A stretch of DNA of 64,000 bases from Geminicoccaceae bacterium. Its GTDB lineage: Bacteria; Pseudomonadota; Alphaproteobacteria; Geminicoccales; Geminicoccaceae. A model generated the notes under the pieces. That model searched no databases, was not told where the DNA came from, and was given only the letters and a program-made list of their open reading frames with translations. Position numbers and translations under genes: made by a program. Shown here piece by piece: positions 27,518 through 36,144 of the stretch. Each line of letters opens with the position of its first letter. Position 1 is the first letter of the stretch. The stretch lies in assembly GCA_020638465.1 (NCBI GenBank), contig JACKIM010000001.1:1021501-1085500 (forward strand), in the 5' to 3' direction.

Positions 27518-28273
27518 TCAATAGGGCAGGATGACGTCGAGCATCTGGGCGCCGTAGCGGGGTTGCTGGACATCGGTGATCTGTCCGCGCCCGCCATAGG
27601 CCACGCGCAGTTCGGCAATCTTCTCGTGGCTGATCGTATTCTGCGGAGTGACATCTTCCGGCCGGACGATACCGGCGATCATGACCTCGCGGACCTCGAA
27701 ATTGACCCGGATCTCCTGGCTGCCCTGAACCACCAGATTGCCGTTCGGCAGGACCTGCGTGATGATCGCGGCGATATTGACGTCGATATCCTCCGAACGC
27801 GCTACCTCGCCAATGCCGCGATTGGACATGTCGCTCTCGGCGCTGACCATCGCATCGGGACGGGCGCCGTCCGGCAGGACCTGGGTCAATTTCGTTTCAA
27901 AACCGAGGATATTCGTCAAACCAAGATCGTCGCTATTTGTACGTGAGCGGCTGGTTTCATTGCTCAGGTTGGCCTTGTCGGCGATAGTGACACTCACTGT
28001 GAGAATATCGCCAATCCGGCGAGCACGCTGGTCACGGAAAAATCCGCGGGCACCTTCGCGCCAGAGCGAATTCGCGCCGGCGCTCACGGATGGATCGGGA
28101 GCAGGCATGGGCAGCGAGACGGGCCGGTAGTCCGGCTCGGCCCTCGGATCCTCGATCGGGCGCAATTCCGGCGCCTTGCCGATATTCGAAAGCCGGTCGA
28201 TGGTATTGCAGCCGGTCGCGGTGACCATGAACAGGGACACGAGGACGGACAGGGCGAAGCGTGACAGGTTCAT
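27518..28273 (-). CDS. flgH: Flagellar L-ring lipoprotein FlgH
   Basis: 251-residue outer-membrane lipoprotein forming the L ring around the flagellar rod. The signal peptide ends in the lipobox VTATGC (Cys22). The conserved SLWREGARGFFRDQRARRIGDILTV and NGNLVVQGSQEIRVNFEVR segments follow. The C-terminal DVQQPRYGAQMLDVILPY is characteristic. Its start overlaps the flgA stop by 4 bp. It is the last gene of the flgF-flgG-flgA-flgH run; flgI, often next, is not here because COQ9 converges on it. Confidence 0.96.
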   Translation of the reverse strand: MNLSRFALSVLVSLFMVTATGCNTIDRLSNIGKAPELRPIEDPRAEPDYRPVSLPMPAPDPSVSAGANSLWREGARGFFRDQRARRIGDILTVSVTIADKANLSNETSRSRTNSDDLGLTNILGFETKLTQVLPDGARPDAMVSAESDMSNRGIGEVARSEDIDVNIAAIITQVLPNGNLVVQGSQEIRVNFEVREVMIAGIVRPEDVTPQNTISHEKIAELRVAYGGRGQITDVQQPRYGAQMLDVILPY

Positions 28274-29013
28274 GGATGGGATCCGATCGGAGACTTGCTG
28301 ACAACGGCGACCTTCCGGCTGGTGACGATACCGCGAAACTGCTTGCCGCTGTCGACATTCGACAGACGGACCACATCTCCCCTGGCCCCGTCATCCAGTG
28401 CTTCTGCGAGCGCGGCAAGTTCCAGGCCTGGCGCCATGAACCGGACTTCGACGATCTCGCCCTGGCGAATGAGCCTGACCTGCCGGATATCCTTCTCGTA
28501 GATCGGCTGGTCGCGCCGAAGGAACCGGTCGGCTTCGAGGCCGGCGGCATCGGCGATCTCGAACAGGACGTCGGCGCCGAGGCCGTCGGGGCGCCGCCAG
28601 TCGATGGACAGTTCGTTCGGGTCGATCGACTCGCCGCGGCGGATCGTCCGGTTGGGCACGACCACGGGCACCAGTTCCTCGATGCGGCCGCTGACCGGGA
28701 TCATGCTCTGTTCGCCCGAATCGAGCCGGGCCGCGAGCGTTGCATCGAACATCCCCGTATCGGGATTGGAGGAGATGTCGACCAGGTTCAGCTGTATGCG
28801 TCCCTGGGCACGGTTGGGAAGGGGCAGGGCAGGTTGCCGGATCTGCAACTCCATGCGCCGGTCCGACGATTCCGTCCCGATATCGAGGTTGGCGAACAGC
28901 ATCGATTGCAGGCGTTCGCGGGTGAGGGGCTCTCCCGGTTCGAGCCAGTCGGCTCGTGCGGATGCGGTCAGCAGCACGAGAAAAAGCAAGGATGCGAGGA
29001 CGCGTTCGATCAT
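28270..29013 (-). CDS. flgA: Flagellar P-ring assembly chaperone FlgA
   Basis: 247-residue periplasmic chaperone for P-ring assembly. Hydrophobic signal sequence VLASLLFLVLLTASARA is cleaved before DWLEPGEPL. The SAF-type domain (VVVPNRTIRRGESIDPNELSIDWR) and the C-terminal GDVVRLSNVDSGKQFRGIV are the usual FlgA blocks. ATG 29013 has GAGGAA ~8 nt upstream; a TTG at 29028 overlaps the flgG stop and is less likely. It is part of the minus-strand rod/ring operon. Confidence 0.93.
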   Translation of the reverse strand: MIERVLASLLFLVLLTASARADWLEPGEPLTRERLQSMLFANLDIGTESSDRRMELQIRQPALPLPNRAQGRIQLNLVDISSNPDTGMFDATLAARLDSGEQSMIPVSGRIEELVPVVVPNRTIRRGESIDPNELSIDWRRPDGLGADVLFEIADAAGLEADRFLRRDQPIYEKDIRQVRLIRQGEIVEVRFMAPGLELAALAEALDDGARGDVVRLSNVDSGKQFRGIVTSRKVAVVSKSPIGSHP

Positions 29014-29024
29014 CGGCCGTTTCC

Positions 29025-29810
29025 TCAACGCAGCTGGGCCACGGCCGCCATCATTTCATCGGATGCGGAGATGACCTTCGAATTGAGGTCGTAGGCCCGC
29101 TGGGCCGTGATCAGCGCCGTGATTTCCTGGACCGGATTCACGTTGGAACCCTCGAGAAAGCCTTGCAACACGGTTCCGAAGCCATCCGTGCCGGGATTGC
29201 CGATGGTGGCGGGACCCGATGCCGGTGTCTCCAGGAGGAAATTGTTTCCGATCGCTTCAAGGCCGGCCGGGTTCACGAAACTCGCGAGGTCGAACTGGCC
29301 GACGCTGACCGGGGCGATCTGTCCCTGCACCTTGGCCGACACATAGCCCTCGGCATTGATCGTTAGCTCGACGGTGTCGGCGGGAACTGTCAGGCCGGGG
29401 CTGATTTCATATCCATCGGCGTTCACGATGACACCATCGGGGCTGAGCTGGAAATTGCCCGACCTCGTATAGGCCGTGTCGCCATTGGGCATGTCGACGA
29501 TGAAAAACCCGTCGCCCTGAATGGCGAGATCGAGTTTGTTCTCGGTGTTGAGGACGTCGCCCTGCTCGTGAATCCGGTAGACGGCGGCAGTCTTCACGCC
29601 GAGACCGAGTTGCACGCCCGCCGGGACGACTGTTCCGGTGTCGGAAGACTCCGCACCGATGCGGCGCTGGCTCTGGTAGAGCAGATCCTGGAATTCCGGC
29701 CGTCGGCGCTTGTATCCCGTCGTGGTCATGTTCGCGACATTGTTCGAGATGACCTCGACATTGAGCTGCTGGGCCATCATGCCCGTTGCGGCGACATTCA
29801 ATGAGCGCAT
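29025..29810 (-). CDS. flgG: Flagellar distal rod protein FlgG
   Basis: 261-residue axial protein of the distal rod. The N-terminal rod motif NVAATGMMAQQLNVEVISNNVANMTTTGYKRRR and the C-terminal EITALITAQRAYDLNSKVISASDEMM are diagnostic. The FlgG-specific middle insert (PEFQDLLYQSQRRIGAESSDTG) distinguishes it from FlgF. It follows flgF by 42 bp and precedes flgA. Confidence 0.97.
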   Translation of the reverse strand: MRSLNVAATGMMAQQLNVEVISNNVANMTTTGYKRRRPEFQDLLYQSQRRIGAESSDTGTVVPAGVQLGLGVKTAAVYRIHEQGDVLNTENKLDLAIQGDGFFIVDMPNGDTAYTRSGNFQLSPDGVIVNADGYEISPGLTVPADTVELTINAEGYVSAKVQGQIAPVSVGQFDLASFVNPAGLEAIGNNFLLETPASGPATIGNPGTDGFGTVLQGFLEGSNVNPVQEITALITAQRAYDLNSKVISASDEMMAAVAQLR

Positions 29811-29852
29811 GGGAACCCCCTATTCCGTCTTGTTCGGATTTGATCGGTGCAA

Positions 29853-30575
29853 TCAGGCTTCGGTATCGAGCATCTGCTCGACCGAACGCCGTGTCAGGTC
29901 GTGCTGGGTCTCGATGAACTTCTGGGTCTCCTGAAACGCCCGCAGCGTTTCCATCATGTCGGTCATTTCCAGAATTGCGTTCACGTTGGATGATTCGAGG
30001 TTCCCCTGGACGAACTGCGGATTTTCCACGGGGATGGCTGTCTGGGTCGTCTTGAAACTGTTGTGACCGGCGCGGTCCATGTCCTGTTCATCGGCGAAAT
30101 TCACCAGCTGCAGCCGGCCGGCGATGCCGAGTTCGGTCGAGACCGTTCCATCGGCGGCGATGGTGATGGCACCACTGCCGGCCGGAATGGCGATGGCGGC
30201 ACCGCCGTCGTCGAGGACGGGATCGCCATCGGCATTGACCAGTTCACCCAGACTGTTGAGCGAGAGATGACCATCCCGGGTATAGGTGACGCCCTGCGAT
30301 GTGCCGACGGACAGGTAGCCCGGACCATCGATCGCGATATCGAGAGGATTTCCGGTCGTGGAAAGCTCTCCGGGCGAGAGGTCCCTCGTCCGGCCGTTGT
30401 CCTGAACAAAACCGATGTCGCCCGCCTTGTCTGCGTCGGTGATGAGCGCGTCGAAATTGACATGTTCGGCCTTGAAGCCGGTGCTGGCCATGTTGGCGAT
30501 GTTGCCGGCGACCACTGTCATCTTGTTCTGCAACGCCATCTGGCGGCTCAAGGCGATGTAGGAAGTGTTTTCCAT
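29853..30575 (-). CDS. flgF: Flagellar proximal rod protein FlgF
   Basis: 240-residue proximal rod protein. ATG 30575 (MENTSYIALSRQMALQNKM) is the usual FlgF start; the frame is open 10 codons further without support. The rod motif MTVVAGNIANMASTGFKAEHV is near the N-terminus, and NVNAILEMTDMMETLRAFQETQKF at the C-terminus. It opens the minus-strand operon and is divergent from fliL across a 222-bp promoter region containing a 14-bp tandem repeat. Confidence 0.95.
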   Translation of the reverse strand: MENTSYIALSRQMALQNKMTVVAGNIANMASTGFKAEHVNFDALITDADKAGDIGFVQDNGRTRDLSPGELSTTGNPLDIAIDGPGYLSVGTSQGVTYTRDGHLSLNSLGELVNADGDPVLDDGGAAIAIPAGSGAITIAADGTVSTELGIAGRLQLVNFADEQDMDRAGHNSFKTTQTAIPVENPQFVQGNLESSNVNAILEMTDMMETLRAFQETQKFIETQHDLTRRSVEQMLDTEA

Positions 30576-30673
30576 GGGAGTCCCGCTTGTGCTGCAGGAC
30601 TTCAAGCAGGTTTCATGCCAACCGCGGCGACATGCCCTTCAACCGAAGATTTTCTTCCGGATCGGTCCGGAAT

Positions 30674-30701
30674 GGCAGGAATTACCGGGCAGGAATTGCC
30701 G
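30674..30701. repeat. 14-bp tandem direct repeat in the flgF-fliL promoter region
   Basis: Two adjacent units GGCAGGAATT[A/G]CCG (30674-30687 and 30688-30701) differ at one base. They lie midway between divergent flagellar genes. Spacing of the GG and GC dinucleotides does not match a sigma-54 promoter, so a regulator site is more likely. Confidence 0.5.
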
Positions 30702-30797
30702 GGTGGGCACGTTCGTATCGGGTTTGAAAGGAAACGTTAACCATGTCCATGTTAGCAATCTCCGCGTTGCGGAAGAGATGCAAGGAGAGCGGTTATC

Positions 30798-31403
30798 ATG
30801 GCCGAGGAAAACGGTGAGGAAGAAGATGGCGGGAAGAAGGGGGGCAAGCTCAAGCTGATCATCATTGCGGTTGCCGGCCTGCTCGTGCTTGGCGGTGGCG
30901 GGGGCGCTGCGGCTTACTTCCTTGGATTGTTCGGCGGCTCGCAGGAGGCGGCCGAAGCCCATGCCGGAGAAGACGCGGCCCACGGCGAGGAGGTTGCCGC
31001 GGATGCTCATGGTGAGGCGAAGGCCGATGAGGGGGGCGGACATGGCAAAGCCGCTGCCGAAGGTCATGGAGCTCCGGCCGAAGGTGGCGCGGAGGCAGGG
31101 GTGGTATTCGTCGACATGCCCGACGTCCTTGTGAATCTCCAGTCCAATTCCAGCCGCATGCGGTTTCTCAAGCTGCGGGTTGCGCTCGAAACCGAGAACA
31201 CATCGGTCGCACAGAAGGTGCAGGCTCTGACGCCGCGGATCATGGACAGCTTCCAGATGTATCTGCGTGCATTGACGATCGACGAGATCAAGGGATCGAC
31301 CGGCATGCAGAAGCTCAAGGAGGAGCTCATGGCGCGCATCAATCATGCCGTGGCACCCGAACGTATCGATGACCTGCTCGTCAAAGAGATGCTGGTCCAG
31401 TAA
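30798..31403 (+). CDS. fliL: Flagellar basal-body protein FliL
   Basis: 201-residue single-pass inner-membrane protein that surrounds and stabilises stators. An acidic cytoplasmic N-terminus is followed by a transmembrane helix (LKLIIIAVAGLLVLGGGGG, residues ~18-36). A long Ala/His/Glu-rich linker (~50-100, e.g. EAHAGEDAAHGEEVAADAHG) comes before the conserved SPFH-like domain (VFVDMPDVLVNLQSNSSRMRFLKLRVALE). The linker is longer and more histidine-rich than in most FliL. AGGAG lies 10-14 nt upstream of the start. Confidence 0.95.
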   Translation: MAEENGEEEDGGKKGGKLKLIIIAVAGLLVLGGGGGAAAYFLGLFGGSQEAAEAHAGEDAAHGEEVAADAHGEAKADEGGGHGKAAAEGHGAPAEGGAEAGVVFVDMPDVLVNLQSNSSRMRFLKLRVALETENTSVAQKVQALTPRIMDSFQMYLRALTIDEIKGSTGMQKLKEELMARINHAVAPERIDDLLVKEMLVQ

Positions 31404-31427
31404 CCGCAAGGTTGGGGTAGGTTTTCG

Positions 31428-32615
31428 ATGGCTCCGGGCAACGATGAGGAAGGCGACGCAGTCGATCAGGATGCGATGGCGGCCGAATGGGCGGCCATGG
31501 CTGGCGCCGATGGCGAAGAGGGTGGCGAAGGCGAGGCCGGTGCCGGAGGTGAGGACGAACTCGCATCCAGCTGGGCAAGCGTGCTCCAGTCGGATGATCT
31601 CGGGTCTGCCAACACGGAAACTTCTGCCGATGAGGCAAGTTCGACCGGTCGGGAACTGAACCAGAACGAGATCGACAGCCTGCTGGGCTTCTCTGACGAC
31701 AGTGCGCCCAAGGAACGCTCGGGCATTCTTGCCATCATCAATTCGAACGACATCAGTTACGAGCGTCTGCCGATGCTCGAAGTGGTGTTCGATCGGCTCG
31801 AACGGATGCTCACCACAAGTGTGCGCAATTTCACATCCGAGAATGTCGACATCAACCTGGAGAACATCACGGCCCAACGCTTCGGCGACTATCTCAACTC
31901 GGTACCGTTGCCGGCCCTGATCTCGGTCTTCAAGGCGGTGGAGTGGGATAACTTCGGTCTGATCACTGTCGATAGTCCGATGATTTATTCGATTGTTGAT
32001 GTTCTGCTTGGTGGTCGAAGAGGCACGATCCCCATGCGTGTCGAGGGCCGGCCCTACACCACAATCGAAGCCTCTCTGGTCGAGCGGCTGATTCGCCTGA
32101 TCCTCGCCGATCTGAGTTCGGCGTTTGCACCGATCACGCCCGTGCAGTTCCGCTTCGATCGCATGGAGACAAATCCACGGTTTGCGGCAATCGCCCGTCC
32201 GGGAAATGCCTGTGTGGTATTCAAACTTCGGATCGATGTGCAGGATCGTGGCGGAAGCGTGGAATTCCTCATCCCGTATGCCACTCTCGAACCCGCACGC
32301 GATCTCCTGTTGCAGATGTTCATGGGCGAGAAATTCGGCCGCGATTCCATCTGGGAAAACCATCTCGCACGCGAAATTCTCGTTACCGATGTCGACCTCG
32401 AAGCCGTCCTGGATGAACAACTGGTCACCTTGCACGACGTGACCCGCTGGGAGGTCGGCACGATCCTGCCGCTGAACGCGCGTGACAACAGTCAGGTAAC
32501 GGTGCGCTGCGGCAATGTTCCCATGCTCAAGGGGCGCGTGGGCAAGATCGGCGATCACATGGCGATCGAAATCGAGGAAACACTACAACGATTGGGGCCA
32601 CAACAGCGTGATTGA
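31428..32615 (+). CDS. fliM: Flagellar motor switch protein FliM
   Basis: 395-residue C-ring protein that binds phosphorylated CheY. The CheY-binding peptide NQNEIDSLLGF, usually at the very N-terminus, lies here at about residues 83-93 after an acidic Gly/Ala/Glu-rich extension. The CheC-like middle domain (ISYERLPMLEVVFDRLERML and DVLLGGRRG) and the SpoA-like C-terminal domain (VTRWEVGTILPLNARDNSQV) are complete. It lies 24 bp after fliL; its stop overlaps the GTG start of the next gene. Confidence 0.96.
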   Translation: MAPGNDEEGDAVDQDAMAAEWAAMAGADGEEGGEGEAGAGGEDELASSWASVLQSDDLGSANTETSADEASSTGRELNQNEIDSLLGFSDDSAPKERSGILAIINSNDISYERLPMLEVVFDRLERMLTTSVRNFTSENVDINLENITAQRFGDYLNSVPLPALISVFKAVEWDNFGLITVDSPMIYSIVDVLLGGRRGTIPMRVEGRPYTTIEASLVERLIRLILADLSSAFAPITPVQFRFDRMETNPRFAAIARPGNACVVFKLRIDVQDRGGSVEFLIPYATLEPARDLLLQMFMGEKFGRDSIWENHLAREILVTDVDLEAVLDEQLVTLHDVTRWEVGTILPLNARDNSQVTVRCGNVPMLKGRVGKIGDHMAIEIEETLQRLGPQQRD

Positions 32616-33081
32616 GAATATTACCCAAGGGTTGCTGGCGTGCCTGCTGCTGACGACAGTCATCTGGTGCATGGTCATCAATCGCCGACTTTCCCGACTT
32701 CGCAGCGACCAGAGCGAAATGCGCGAGTTGATCCTTGCCCTGAACGAGGCAACGCAGCTTGCCGAAAAGAGCATCATCGACATGCGGCGGGCGACGTTGA
32801 ACGCCGAGCAGCGCGCGCGCGAACAGGAAGCGATGGTTGCGCGCCGGGCACAGGAATTGCGTGAGCTGATGGCGCGGTCAAGCCAGATTGCCATGAAGCT
32901 CGAAGCTGCCGGGGTACCGGGGGAACGCGGGCAGGCGAAGGCAGGACGTTCACCGGCACCGGGGATCGGCCAGTCCCGCAGGACCGCTGAATCCGCCCGG
33001 GCGCATGTTCAACCGGCTGAAGGGCTCTCCGAATTGCTCACCCGTCAGGAGATGCTGGCAGCACTTGAGCGGGTTCAATGA
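32608..33081 (+). CDS. DUF6468 flagellar-cluster membrane protein
   Basis: 157-residue protein with one N-terminal transmembrane helix (GLLACLLLTTVIWCMVI) followed by a long charged helix likely to form a coiled coil (SRLRSDQSEMRELILALNEATQLAEKS and RREQEAM-like runs) and a flexible tail. It matches DUF6468, found next to fliM in alphaproteobacteria; function unknown. GTG 32608 overlaps the fliM stop. The stop overlaps the motE-like start by 4 bp, so fliL-fliM-DUF6468-motE-like form one coupled operon. Confidence 0.8.
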   Translation: MIENITQGLLACLLLTTVIWCMVINRRLSRLRSDQSEMRELILALNEATQLAEKSIIDMRRATLNAEQRAREQEAMVARRAQELRELMARSSQIAMKLEAAGVPGERGQAKAGRSPAPGIGQSRRTAESARAHVQPAEGLSELLTRQEMLAALERVQ

Positions 33082-33833
33082 TTGCGGGGCGCTTTCGTGA
33101 ATGGATAGCCTTTACCAGGCCGGCGCCGGACACCGCCATTCTGGTGGCGACAGTGGTCGTGGCCATGCTGGTTCTGGCCCAGACCCTGTCCGGCTTCGTG
33201 TGGCCGGCAGCCCCACCTGTCGAAGAGCAGGCGGCAACGGAACCATCGCCTGTCGAAGCCGAGATGCAGGATGAAGAGCGGCCGGCGGCGCTCGATGACT
33301 GGTGGACAGCGGTCGAGCCCGCGGCCGGTGGGGATGCGGCGGTGCAGGAGGCTGACCGGGTCGCGAACCCCGATCGCGGGCTGCTTGAGCCGCGTGAGCG
33401 CACCCTGGATCTCTCATCGACCAAGGCTCTCGAAGATGTCGCTGTCGATCTGAAACGCAGGCGCGAGGCCATCGAGAAGCGCGAGGCTGACATGGCCATG
33501 CGCGAAGAGACCATGGTGGCAACCCGGGCGAAGCTGGACGAGCAGCTCGACCGCCTGGAGAAGCTGCGTCAGGAAATCGCCGGCATGATCAAGCAAGTCG
33601 AGGCCGACGAGGAGGCAAGATTGCAGCAACTGGTGACCGTCTACGAAAAGATGAAGGGAAAGGATGCTGCGGTCATCTTCGATCGTCTTGACCCCGAGGT
33701 GCTGCTGGGTGTCTCCGTGCGCATGCGCGAAGCCAAGCTCGCGGCGATCATGGCCAAGATGAACCCGGATCGCGCTCGTTATCTCACGACCGAACTCGCC
33801 AGACAGAAAAGCCTGCCGGTTCTCGGGCCATGA
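33078..33833 (+). CDS. MotE-like / MgtE N-domain flagellar protein
   Basis: 251-residue protein with one transmembrane helix near residues 19-38 (TAILVATVVVAMLVLAQTL), a Pro/Glu-rich linker, a coiled coil (~115-175, DLKRRREAIEKREADMAMREE) and a C-terminal MgtE-N/FliG-like domain (VYEKMKGKDAAVIFDRLDPEVLLGVSVRMREAKLAAIMAKMNPDRA). In rhizobia MotE is a periplasmic chaperone for the stator protein MotC; here the role is inferred from domain order and position. Last gene of the fliL operon. Confidence 0.82.
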   Translation: MIAGRFREWIAFTRPAPDTAILVATVVVAMLVLAQTLSGFVWPAAPPVEEQAATEPSPVEAEMQDEERPAALDDWWTAVEPAAGGDAAVQEADRVANPDRGLLEPRERTLDLSSTKALEDVAVDLKRRREAIEKREADMAMREETMVATRAKLDEQLDRLEKLRQEIAGMIKQVEADEEARLQQLVTVYEKMKGKDAAVIFDRLDPEVLLGVSVRMREAKLAAIMAKMNPDRARYLTTELARQKSLPVLGP

Positions 33834-34063
33834 CGTGACGGAATGTTCCGCATTGTTGTCGGTCAATATTCCATGTCATGGGGAAGGGTTCCATCTGACG
33901 GCAAATTGATCGACCCGCCTTGGCTTGTATACTCAGCCCCGATAATACGGTCCTGCATGGGCTTGCGTGGATAATTCGTTGATTCGGACGAATTTTCCTT
34001 CCATATCGGCCCAGCTACCGAAGAACTGGCGACAGCTTTGGACGATACGGATTGTCAGGATCC

Positions 34064-35107
34064 ATGACCCGATCGGTGATCACGTTGCGCGAACTTGCGA
34101 AGGCGCTCGATCTGTCACCCACAACGGTGAGCCGTGCCCTCAATGGTTTCCCGGAAGTCAATGAAATGACCCGCAAGCGGGTGGAAAAGCTTGCGGGCGA
34201 ACTCGGCTATCGTCCCAATCTGTCAGCCAAGCGCCTTGCGCATGGCGTTGTCGGCGCGATCGGTCTGGTCCTGCAAAAGGAAGACAAGGGTTTCATCGAT
34301 CCGCTGCTGGCCGAGTTCCTCGACGGCGTGAGCGCACATCTGGCCACGCTGGACGTCGATCTCACGCTTTTCGCCAGCGGGCGCGGGGATGAGGTCGAGA
34401 CCTATCGCCGGGCCATCGCGCAAAAGACCGTCGACGGTTTCATCGTCAGTGCTCCCTCGCTGGCCGATCCCCGGGTGATGGAACTGGCCCGCCAGCGATT
34501 TCCCTTCGTGTTGCACGGCCGGACCGATGTGAAGGCGCGATATTCCTATTACGACATCGACAATTTCGGCGGCTTCGAACAGGCAACGCGGTTGCTGCTC
34601 GGGTTCGGTCACCGCAATCTGGCCTTCATCGGGGGGACACCGGATGCACGCTTTGCAAGCGACCGCCTGTCGGGCACACGTTCCGCACTGGCCGCCGAAG
34701 GTCTGTCATTGCCTGCTGAAAACGTGTTTTACGGTCTCATGACCGAAAAACTGGGCCATGAGGCAGGTGGGCGCTATTTCGACATGCCTGCCGGTGAGCG
34801 ACCGAGCGCCTTCCTGTGTCTCAGCCTTTATGTGGCGCTGGGACTGATGCGCGCGGGGCGGGAGCGGGGGCTGGCCTGTCCGCGGGACTATTCCCTCATC
34901 GTCCATGATGACCGGGCACCCTATCTGCGAGCCGAATTTTTCGATCCCCCGTTGACCGCATTGCAATCCTCGATCCGCGATGGAGGCATCCAGGTCGCCT
35001 CGATGCTGCTCGAGCGCGTGCGCGGCAATGCTGACGATGTGCGCGAGGTCGTGATGCCGGTCGAGTTGGTCCAGCGACGGTCTGTCAGCCGGGTACCCGC
35101 TACCTGA
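34064..35107 (+). CDS. LacI-family transcriptional regulator
   Basis: 347-residue repressor/activator. The N-terminal helix-turn-helix TLRELAKALDLSPTTVSRALNGFPEVN and hinge YRPNLSAKRLAHG are typical. The rest is a periplasmic-binding-type sensor (VVGAIGLVLQKEDKGF, FVLHGRTD, GHRNLAFIGGTPD, CLSLYVALGLMRAG), so it should sense a sugar or related small molecule. ATG 34064 is chosen over an in-frame TTG 12 bp upstream. It stands alone between flagellar genes with no transporter or catabolic gene beside it, so its target is not evident. The 230-bp upstream gap holds imperfect palindromes (for example around 33869-33884) that could be its own operator. Confidence 0.9.
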   Translation: MTRSVITLRELAKALDLSPTTVSRALNGFPEVNEMTRKRVEKLAGELGYRPNLSAKRLAHGVVGAIGLVLQKEDKGFIDPLLAEFLDGVSAHLATLDVDLTLFASGRGDEVETYRRAIAQKTVDGFIVSAPSLADPRVMELARQRFPFVLHGRTDVKARYSYYDIDNFGGFEQATRLLLGFGHRNLAFIGGTPDARFASDRLSGTRSALAAEGLSLPAENVFYGLMTEKLGHEAGGRYFDMPAGERPSAFLCLSLYVALGLMRAGRERGLACPRDYSLIVHDDRAPYLRAEFFDPPLTALQSSIRDGGIQVASMLLERVRGNADDVREVVMPVELVQRRSVSRVPAT

Positions 35108-35198
35108 GGGATGGGGAGCCGTGTCGGCTTTTCGGGGTCCTTGGACATCATGATGGACCGGCTTCATTGTCCATCCGTCGATCGTCCGATTCTGGCGA

Positions 35199-36137
35199 TT
35201 ACCGGTTGTTGTGCGAGGTGGTCAGGCTGTTGCGCAGCAGGACCAGCGAGATCCGCCGATTGCGGGGATCGTTGGGAGCCTCGTCGAGCAGGTGGTCGCT
35301 GTCGGCCTTGCCAACGACCTCGGCTATGCGCGAAGGATCGAGACCGGAGGACACGAGGGCGGAACGGGTGGCATTGGCCCGCGCTGACGATAATCGCCAA
35401 TTGTCATTGTCGACACCGGGAGCAAATGGCGTCGAATCGGTATGTCCTCGAATCGACAGCTTTTGCGGCAGGTTCCTGATCGCCTGAACGACCACGTCGA
35501 TGAGTTTCTTCGTGTGGTCGAACATTTGTGCGCTGCCAGCGGGGAACATCGCTGTCTGCGCCTGATCGACAATCTGGATGCGAAGTCCGTCTTCGGTCTG
35601 GTCGATCATGAGACTGTCGGCATATTCCGCCAGTTCGGGCTTGCTGTTGAGCTGCTGTATGATGGCCGCGCGAGCCGTATCGAACTGCTCGTCCTCGCGT
35701 CGCTGGGCCGCTGCAGCCATCGCCTCTTCGCTGGCAAGACCGCTCAGATCCTGATCCATCGTCAACGACGAGGAGGAGAAATCCATCTCGAAGTGGTCGG
35801 CATCCTGATCCGCCTGGTTCGGCTGGGCCATGTTGTCCATGCTGAATGGCGACACGGGGGCGGTGACCACGATCTGCGGGCTGGTGATCGAGGTGCCGTC
35901 GAGGAAACCGCCAATACCACCGGGTTCGCCGGAGTTCTGATCGGCTTCGCTGAAATACTGGGCAAGACCCTTGAGGGTCTCCTCGCTGGCGGAACTGAGA
36001 AGCCAGAGCATGAGGAAAAACGCCATCATCGCCGTCACGAAGTCGGCATAGGCAACTTTCCAGGCACCGCCGTGATGGCCGTGGCCACCTTCCTCGATGA
36101 CCTTCTTGATGATGATCGGAGCCTGCTGGTTCGACAT
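35199..36137 (-). CDS. motB: Flagellar stator protein MotB
   Basis: 312-residue peptidoglycan-anchored stator subunit. The single transmembrane helix contains the proton-binding aspartate Asp32 in KVAYADFVTAMMAFFLMLWLL. The N-terminus carries a His/Gly-rich stretch (GGHGHHGG). The C-terminal OmpA-like domain binds peptidoglycan (LSIRGHTDSTPF and LSSARANATRSALVSSGLDPSRI). Aspartate in this context indicates a proton-driven motor. Its ribosome site overlaps the motA stop, 7 bp upstream. Confidence 0.96.
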   Translation of the reverse strand: MSNQQAPIIIKKVIEEGGHGHHGGAWKVAYADFVTAMMAFFLMLWLLSSASEETLKGLAQYFSEADQNSGEPGGIGGFLDGTSITSPQIVVTAPVSPFSMDNMAQPNQADQDADHFEMDFSSSSLTMDQDLSGLASEEAMAAAAQRREDEQFDTARAAIIQQLNSKPELAEYADSLMIDQTEDGLRIQIVDQAQTAMFPAGSAQMFDHTKKLIDVVVQAIRNLPQKLSIRGHTDSTPFAPGVDNDNWRLSSARANATRSALVSSGLDPSRIAEVVGKADSDHLLDEAPNDPRNRRISLVLLRNSLTTSHNNR

Positions 36138-36144
36138 GGTTCAA

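Noticed and set aside
30674..30715. Sigma-54 promoter in the flgF-fliL gap
   Set aside because: The GG to GC distance is 8 nt instead of 10, so the -24/-12 pattern is not met.
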